The notes under the pieces: generated by a model | Database searches by the model: none | What the model was told of the DNA's origin: nothing | The model's input: only the letters and a program-made list of their open reading frames with translations | Program-made: the position numbers and the translations under genes | Origin: Burkholderiales bacterium | Lineage (GTDB): Bacteria; Pseudomonadota; Gammaproteobacteria; Burkholderiales; Burkholderiaceae_C | Direction of reading: 5' to 3' | DNA: 10,231 nucleotides | Assembly: GCA_025352345.1 (NCBI GenBank) | Contig: JANXTP010000423.1 | Coordinates: 1-10,231 of the forward strand | Part shown: positions 7,056 to 10,231 of the stretch, one piece after another | Layout: every line of letters begins with the position of its first letter | Position numbering within the stretch: position 1 is the stretch's first letter

Positions 7056-7745
7056 TCACGCCGGACAGTGGCCGGTGACGGTGTCGTTGCGCAGCCGCAC
7101 CCGCGTGCGCACGCTGCGCAGGGCGGTGGATTCGCCCATGCCTTGCGCCGTCAGCGTCAGCATCAAGCTGCGCACATGCAGCTGCGGCGGGCAGCTCGTG
7201 TCGCCGGTGGTACAGGGCGCGGTGCACGAGCCGGCCAGGCTGCGCAGCTCTTCGGTCGGGCTGATGTCGAAGCGCGTGACCCTCATCGTGGTGATGTCGG
7301 TCATCGCCTGCCACGGCGAGGTGCCCAGTTGCAGTTCGAGCACGCCGTTGCGCAGCCGGTAGCCGAACTGCTCGTTGTCGTCGACGAGGTCGTTTTCGAC
7401 CGTGTCACGGGAGTAGCGGAAGGCCACGGTGGAGGCCGAGGTCGTCATCGCGGTGTAGGGGTTGATCACCGGACCGGTTGCGCTTCCCTCGTTTTGCCAC
7501 ACGCCATGATCTGCCGCACCCCAGTAGCCCACACGTCGCAGGTCGCGCGCCATCAGGTCGGTGGCGGCGCGCAGGTCCTGCATCAGGCGGCTTTGTGCGA
7601 TCAGCGTGCGGCTCTCGCGCAGGTGGATCAGCAGCGCCGTCAGGCTGGCGCCGACGATGAACAAGCCGATCGTGATGCCGATCAGCAGTTCGACCAGCGA
7701 CACGCCGGCTTGCTGCCGTGCGCGATAGGTCGCGAGCGGGCTCAT
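7056..7745 (-). CDS. pilW: PilW-like type IV pilus minor pilin
   Basis: 229 residues. A 14-residue leader ending in RQQAG precedes VSLVELLIGITIGLFIVGAS: a prepilin peptidase site with Glu at +5 and a long hydrophobic helix. The following QSRLMQDLRAATDLMARDLRRVGYWG region is characteristic of PilW, and the cysteines near the C-terminus (GSCTAPCTTGDTSCPP) probably form disulfides in the periplasm. The protein is expected in the inner membrane and at the base or tip of the pilus as part of the minor-pilin priming complex. ATG at 7745 begins one base after the pilE-like stop (TGA-G-ATG), with a good GGAGG at 7753-7757, seven bases upstream. Translation is therefore probably coupled to the upstream gene. 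Confidence 0.9.
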   Translation of the reverse strand: MSPLATYRARQQAGVSLVELLIGITIGLFIVGASLTALLIHLRESRTLIAQSRLMQDLRAATDLMARDLRRVGYWGAADHGVWQNEGSATGPVINPYTAMTTSASTVAFRYSRDTVENDLVDDNEQFGYRLRNGVLELQLGTSPWQAMTDITTMRVTRFDISPTEELRSLAGSCTAPCTTGDTSCPPQLHVRSLMLTLTAQGMGESTALRSVRTRVRLRNDTVTGHCPA

Positions 7746-7746
7746 C

Positions 7747-8217
7747 TCACAGCCTCCAGCAGCGGCTGTTCAACGCTGCGGCGTTGTCAGCCGCCTCAGT
7801 TGCCCCGGAGGCATAGACCACGTTGAGCCCATCGACGGTGAGCCGCAGGTGCCGGCAGTTCGCATCCTGCTGCTGGCTGCCGAGCGCCGACGCCTGCACC
7901 ACATAGCCGTCGGCTGACGGATTCAGCACCGCAATGTCGTAGTGCCGGGATGGCGAAGCGCTGCCCAGACCGAGCTGCGACAGCTCGCCGTAGCTCGGGT
8001 GCTCACCGCGGAATCGCTCCTGCTGCAGCTGCACCTTCATCAGCGCGAGCAACGCGTCCGAGCGACGGGTGCTGGCGATCGTGCTGCTGAAGGCCGGGTA
8101 GGCGATCGACGACAGCACGCCGACGATGGCGACGCAGATCATCAGCTCGATCAGCGTGAAGCCTCGCACCCTGTGGCGTTGGCGTGGTGGCTGTGCGATG
8201 AATGCAGGCAGTGACAT
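7747..8217 (-). CDS. pilE: PilE-like type IV minor pilin
   Basis: 156 residues. The leader of 19 residues is long but normal for this class (ending RHRVRG). The mature N-terminus FTLIELMICVAIVGVLSSIAYPAF is a textbook pilin helix with Glu at +5 and is followed by STRRSDALLALMKVQLQQERF. The end of the protein (NCRHLRLTVDGLN, then a CWRL terminus) matches the PilE minor-pilin pattern of a C-terminal disulfide loop. It is distinct from the major subunit PilA. An AGGAG at 8224-8228, six bases before the ATG, is the clearest ribosome binding site in the cluster. It lies between fimT (25 bp gap) and pilW (1 bp gap). In Pseudomonas pilE is usually last in the cluster; here it is second. PilE is favoured over a GspG-type subunit by the tail motif. 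Confidence 0.85.
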   Translation of the reverse strand: MSLPAFIAQPPRQRHRVRGFTLIELMICVAIVGVLSSIAYPAFSSTIASTRRSDALLALMKVQLQQERFRGEHPSYGELSQLGLGSASPSRHYDIAVLNPSADGYVVQASALGSQQQDANCRHLRLTVDGLNVVYASGATEAADNAAALNSRCWRL

Positions 8218-8242
8218 GGCGGTCTCCTCGGTGGGTGAAGGA

Positions 8243-8806
8243 TCAGCACGTGCGGTAGCCCGGCAAGGCCGGACTGCCGCTGGGCGTACAGGTGCGCACG
8301 CGCCCCAGCACGTTGACGATGTGGTGGATCGAGCCCACCGTTGCCGACGCCACCCGCAGCGTGCCGGTGGGGGTGCTGGTGCCGTGCAGTGGATCGAACA
8401 GGATCGACGAGACGTTGGCCTGCACGCTGAGGCCGCCCGAGGCGGGCACGCTCACCGTCTTCAGCTGCGCTGCATTGCCTGTGCAGACGGCGGCGGTCTC
8501 GTACTCGGCGCAGGAACACTGGTTGCGCGCACCGCTGTGCACCACGTAGCAGCTGCCCCAGGCGGCGTTGTAGAAGCTCAGGCGCAGCGGCTCGTTGCGC
8601 CACACCGAGGCGCTGCGCACGAATTGAACGTCGGTGGCCAGCTGGGCTGCGAAGCCGGCCAGACGCTGGCGCTCGATCAGGCTGCTGAAGCTCGGGGCGG
8701 CGCCACAGACCAGCACTGCAAGGATGGCCAGCGTGATGCACGCTTCGACCAGCGTGATGCCACGCTGCTGCTTCGTTTGTTGGGGTGTGTGATGCAGTGA
8801 GTCCAT
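8243..8806 (-). CDS. fimT: FimT/GspH-family minor pseudopilin, first gene of the pilus cluster
   Basis: 187 residues. The leader of 16 residues ends in KQQRG, followed by ITLVEACITLAILAVLVCGAAPSF: a prepilin peptidase site with Glu at +5. The next stretch, IERQRLAGFAAQLATDVQFVRSASVWRNEPLRLSF, is the typical GspH/FimT segment, with the VQFVRS...RN pattern before a beta-rich domain. Seven cysteines lie after residue 80 (for example QCSCAEYE, and two in the last 16 residues), suggesting disulfides. FimT proteins of this family have been linked to DNA binding in natural transformation and to pilus priming; which applies here cannot be read. ATG at 8806 has no clear Shine-Dalgarno. It is the first gene after a 124-bp gap, so the promoter of the pilus genes is probably just upstream. 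Confidence 0.88.
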   Translation of the reverse strand: MDSLHHTPQQTKQQRGITLVEACITLAILAVLVCGAAPSFSSLIERQRLAGFAAQLATDVQFVRSASVWRNEPLRLSFYNAAWGSCYVVHSGARNQCSCAEYETAAVCTGNAAQLKTVSVPASGGLSVQANVSSILFDPLHGTSTPTGTLRVASATVGSIHHIVNVLGRVRTCTPSGSPALPGYRTC

Positions 8807-8930
8807 GGACCCACTGTAGAAATCACGCGGGCGCAGCGCGACCCCTGGAGGTGGGGTTGGGCCGTCCTCGGGGGAGGGCCCTCACACGGGGGTGGACGCC
8901 CCTCGCTGTTGACCTGCAGCTGTCGCGTTC
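8807..8930 (-). promoter_or_regulatory. GC-rich nrdR-fimT gap, probable start region of the pilus cluster
   Basis: This 124-bp gap is the largest in the window. It holds three short GC inverted repeats: 8841-8845/8853-8857, the palindrome GAGGGCCCTC at 8874-8883, and 8889-8892/8899-8902. On the plus strand it has G runs at 8853-8856, 8859-8861, 8870-8874 and 8876-8878. None of the repeats is followed by a T-tract, so an nrdR terminator cannot be claimed. No convincing -35/-10 pair or sigma-54 site is visible on the minus strand. The promoter role is inferred only from position. Confidence 0.35.
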
Positions 8931-9374
8931 TCAGATGTCGCGGATCAGCTGCCGGAACTCATCGACATCCTCGAAGCTGCGGTAGACCGAGGCGAAGCGT
9001 ACGTAGGCGACCTTGTCGATGCGCTTGAGCTCGCGCATCACCAGTTCACCCAACCGCGTTGACGGCACCTCCTTGGCGCCGCTGTTGAGGATCTTTTCCT
9101 GCATGCGTTCGAGTGCCGCGTCGATCTGTTCGACGCTGACCGGCCGCTTGCGCAGTGCCAGCGTCATCGATGCGCGCAGTTTCGAGAGGTCGAATTCGGC
9201 GCGCGTGCCGTCCTTTTTGACGACGGCGGGCAGTGCGATCTCGGCTCGCTCGTAGGTGGTGAAACGCTTGTCGCAGCTGTGGCAGCGGCGGCGGCGGCGC
9301 ACCACGTCGCCTTCGTCGGACTCACGCGTTTCGACGACCTGCGTGTCTTCGTGGCTGCAGTAGGGACAACGCAT
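8931..9374 (-). CDS. nrdR: Ribonucleotide reductase repressor NrdR
   Basis: 147 residues, the usual length. NrdR senses ATP/dATP and represses the ribonucleotide reductase genes by binding paired NrdR boxes. The N-terminal zinc ribbon has ligands Cys3, Cys6 (MRCPYC), Cys31 and Cys34 (CHSC), with the conserved VVETRESDEGDVVRRRR between and FTTYER after it. The ATP-cone domain covers about residues 49-139 (VVKKDGTRAEFDLSKLR at its start, VAYVRFASVYRSF near its end). The start at 9374 is fixed by the MRCPYC beginning, yet there is no Shine-Dalgarno: the four T of a terminator-like hairpin end three bases before the ATG. It lies 70 bp after glyA. nrdR next to ribD is common in proteobacteria; here five pilus genes separate them. 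Confidence 0.97.
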   Translation of the reverse strand: MRCPYCSHEDTQVVETRESDEGDVVRRRRRCHSCDKRFTTYERAEIALPAVVKKDGTRAEFDLSKLRASMTLALRKRPVSVEQIDAALERMQEKILNSGAKEVPSTRLGELVMRELKRIDKVAYVRFASVYRSFEDVDEFRQLIRDI

Positions 9375-9377
9375 GTG

Positions 9378-9413
9378 AAAAGGCCCGTCGCTGAGAGTTC
9401 AACAGGACGGGCC
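9378..9413 (-). terminator. Intrinsic terminator-like hairpin between glyA and nrdR
   Basis: On the minus strand GGCCCGTC (9413-9406) pairs perfectly with GACGGGCC (9389-9382) around a 16-base loop and is followed at once by TTTT (9381-9378). The GC-rich 8-bp stem and T-tract fit a factor-independent terminator for glyA. The T-tract is short and ends three bases before the nrdR ATG, so readthrough or attenuation of nrdR is as plausible as full termination. Confidence 0.7.
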
Positions 9414-9423
9414 GGTACCGATC

Positions 9424-9444
9424 AGCACACCGAAGCGGCGTGCT
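9424..9444 (-). other. Second hairpin immediately after the glyA stop codon
   Basis: In the minus-strand RNA AGCACGCC (9444-9437) pairs with GGUGUGCU (9431-9424) around a 5-base loop, an 8-pair stem with one G-U wobble. It begins on the base after the glyA stop and ends 10 bases before the terminator-like stem. It has no T-tract of its own. It may protect the mRNA 3' end or slow polymerase ahead of the terminator; the structure is visible, the role is inferred. Confidence 0.55.
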
Positions 9445-10231
9445 TCAGCGGTACACCGGGAAGTCGCGCGTCAGTGCCGCGACCTTGGCGCGCACCGTCG
9501 CGAGGTTGGCCTCGTCGTGCGGATGGTCCAGCACGTCGGCGATCAGGTGCGCGGTGAGCCGAGTCTGCTCTTCCTTGAAACCGCGCGTGGTCAGCGCCGG
9601 TGTGCCCAGGCGGATGCCGCTGGTGACCATCGGCTTTTGCGGGTCGTTCGGGATGCCGTTCTTGTTGCAGGTCATGTGCGCCAGACCCAGTACCGCCTCG
9701 GCTTCCTTGCCGGTGATGCCTTTAGACCGTAGGTCAACCAGCATGAGGTGCGACTCGGTGCGGCCACTGACGATGCGCAGGCCGCGCTCGACCAGCGTTT
9801 CGGCCAGCACGCGTGCGTTGTCCACGACCTGTTGCTGATAGACCTTGAATTCGGGGCGCAGGGCCTCCTTGAAGGCCACGGCCTTGGCCGCGATCACATG
9901 CATCAGCGGACCGCCCTGCAGGCCGGGGAAGATGGCGCTGTTGATGGCTTTCTCGTGCTGCGACTTCATCAAAATGATGCCGCCACGCGGGCCGCGCAGG
10001 CTCTTGTGGGTGGTTGAGGTCACGATGTCGGCGTGCGGTACCGGATTGGGATACAGGCCCGCCGCGACCAGGCCCGCATAGTGGGCAATGTCCACCATGA
10101 AAATAGCGCCAACGTCTTTAGCTACTTTGGCGAAACGCTCAAAATCGATTCGCAGGCTGTAGGCTGATGCACCGGCAATAATGAGTTTGGGTTTACTTTC
10201 ATGGGCTTTTCGCTCCATGGCGTCGTAGTCG
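9445..10231 (-). CDS. glyA: Serine hydroxymethyltransferase, C-terminal two thirds (cut by the window edge)
   Basis: The last 261 codons are present and the first roughly 150 lie beyond the right edge. The enzyme converts serine plus tetrahydrofolate into glycine and 5,10-methylene-tetrahydrofolate, the main cellular source of one-carbon units; it is PLP-dependent and cytosolic. Sequence support: KPKLIIAGASAYS, then MVDIAHYAGLVAAGLYPNPVPHAD with the cofactor-contacting Asp and His, and STTHKSLRGPRGG, whose lysine (codon 10003-10005) forms the Schiff base with PLP. QGGPLMHVIAAKAVAF and the C-terminal EEQTRLTAHLIADVL are also typical. The internal ATG at 10218 is not the start, because the conserved frame (DYDAMERKA) continues to the edge. 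About 10085-10215 is far more AT-rich than the rest of the gene. Confidence 0.97.
   Translation of the reverse strand, partial: DYDAMERKAHESKPKLIIAGASAYSLRIDFERFAKVAKDVGAIFMVDIAHYAGLVAAGLYPNPVPHADIVTSTTHKSLRGPRGGIILMKSQHEKAINSAIFPGLQGGPLMHVIAAKAVAFKEALRPEFKVYQQQVVDNARVLAETLVERGLRIVSGRTESHLMLVDLRSKGITGKEAEAVLGLAHMTCNKNGIPNDPQKPMVTSGIRLGTPALTTRGFKEEQTRLTAHLIADVLDHPHDEANLATVRAKVAALTRDFPVYR

Noticed and set aside
8807..8850. Sigma-70 promoter with TACAGT as -10 just before fimT
   Set aside because: No -35 hexamer lies at a 16-18 bp spacing, and the start would leave a leader of only a few bases.
8905..8916. TTGACC as a -35 element in the nrdR-fimT gap
   Set aside because: It is on the plus strand, with no -10 partner and no plus-strand gene to serve.
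1..10231. CRISPR array, tRNA/rRNA genes, insertion sequence or phage genes
   Set aside because: No spaced direct repeats, cloverleaf sequence, transposase motifs or terminal inverted repeats were seen; the window is almost fully accounted for by the listed genes.

Overview
The window comes from a GC-rich (roughly 65%) betaproteobacterium. The most likely source is a Burkholderiales member near the Rubrivivax/Leptothrix/Comamonadaceae group. This is inferred from the gene order, the RibBX variant and the protein style, not from a database search. Every supported gene lies on the minus strand, so the reading order runs from the right edge to the left. The order is glyA (5' end cut off), nrdR, five type IV pilus minor-pilin genes (fimT/gspH-like, pilE-like, pilW, pilX, pilV), ribD, ribE, ribBX, ribH, nusB, and the start of a PLP-dependent aminotransferase cut by the left edge.

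Right part (about 8.9-10.2 kb): serine hydroxymethyltransferase, then a 70-bp gap holding two consecutive hairpins, the second with a T-tract, and then the ribonucleotide reductase repressor nrdR. A conspicuously AT-rich patch lies inside glyA. A G-rich 124-bp gap without a gene follows nrdR and probably carries the start signals of the pilus genes.

Middle part (4.4-8.8 kb): five genes, each starting with a class III (prepilin peptidase) signal, packed with gaps from 25 bp down to a 1-base stop/start overlap. Together they look like the minor-pilin priming complex of a type IV pilus. No pilY1 adhesin gene is present in the cluster. PilV and PilX both have unusually large C-terminal parts, and PilV carries a textbook EF-hand-type calcium loop.

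Left part (0-4.4 kb): riboflavin synthesis (deaminase/reductase RibD, riboflavin synthase RibE, DHBP synthase RibBX, lumazine synthase RibH), with nusB overlapping ribH by 4 bases. The GTP cyclohydrolase II half of RibBX has lost its zinc cysteines, so the first step of the pathway must be encoded elsewhere. The pilus genes sit between nrdR and ribD, which are neighbours in many proteobacteria, and pilV ends only 18 bp before ribD. Pilus and vitamin genes may therefore share transcripts.

Most of the window is ordinary housekeeping sequence. The points worth a second look are the PilV calcium loop, the perfect inverted repeat across the ribE stop codon, the hairpins abutting nrdR, and the AT-rich patch in glyA. 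I see no clearly new defence or mobile system.
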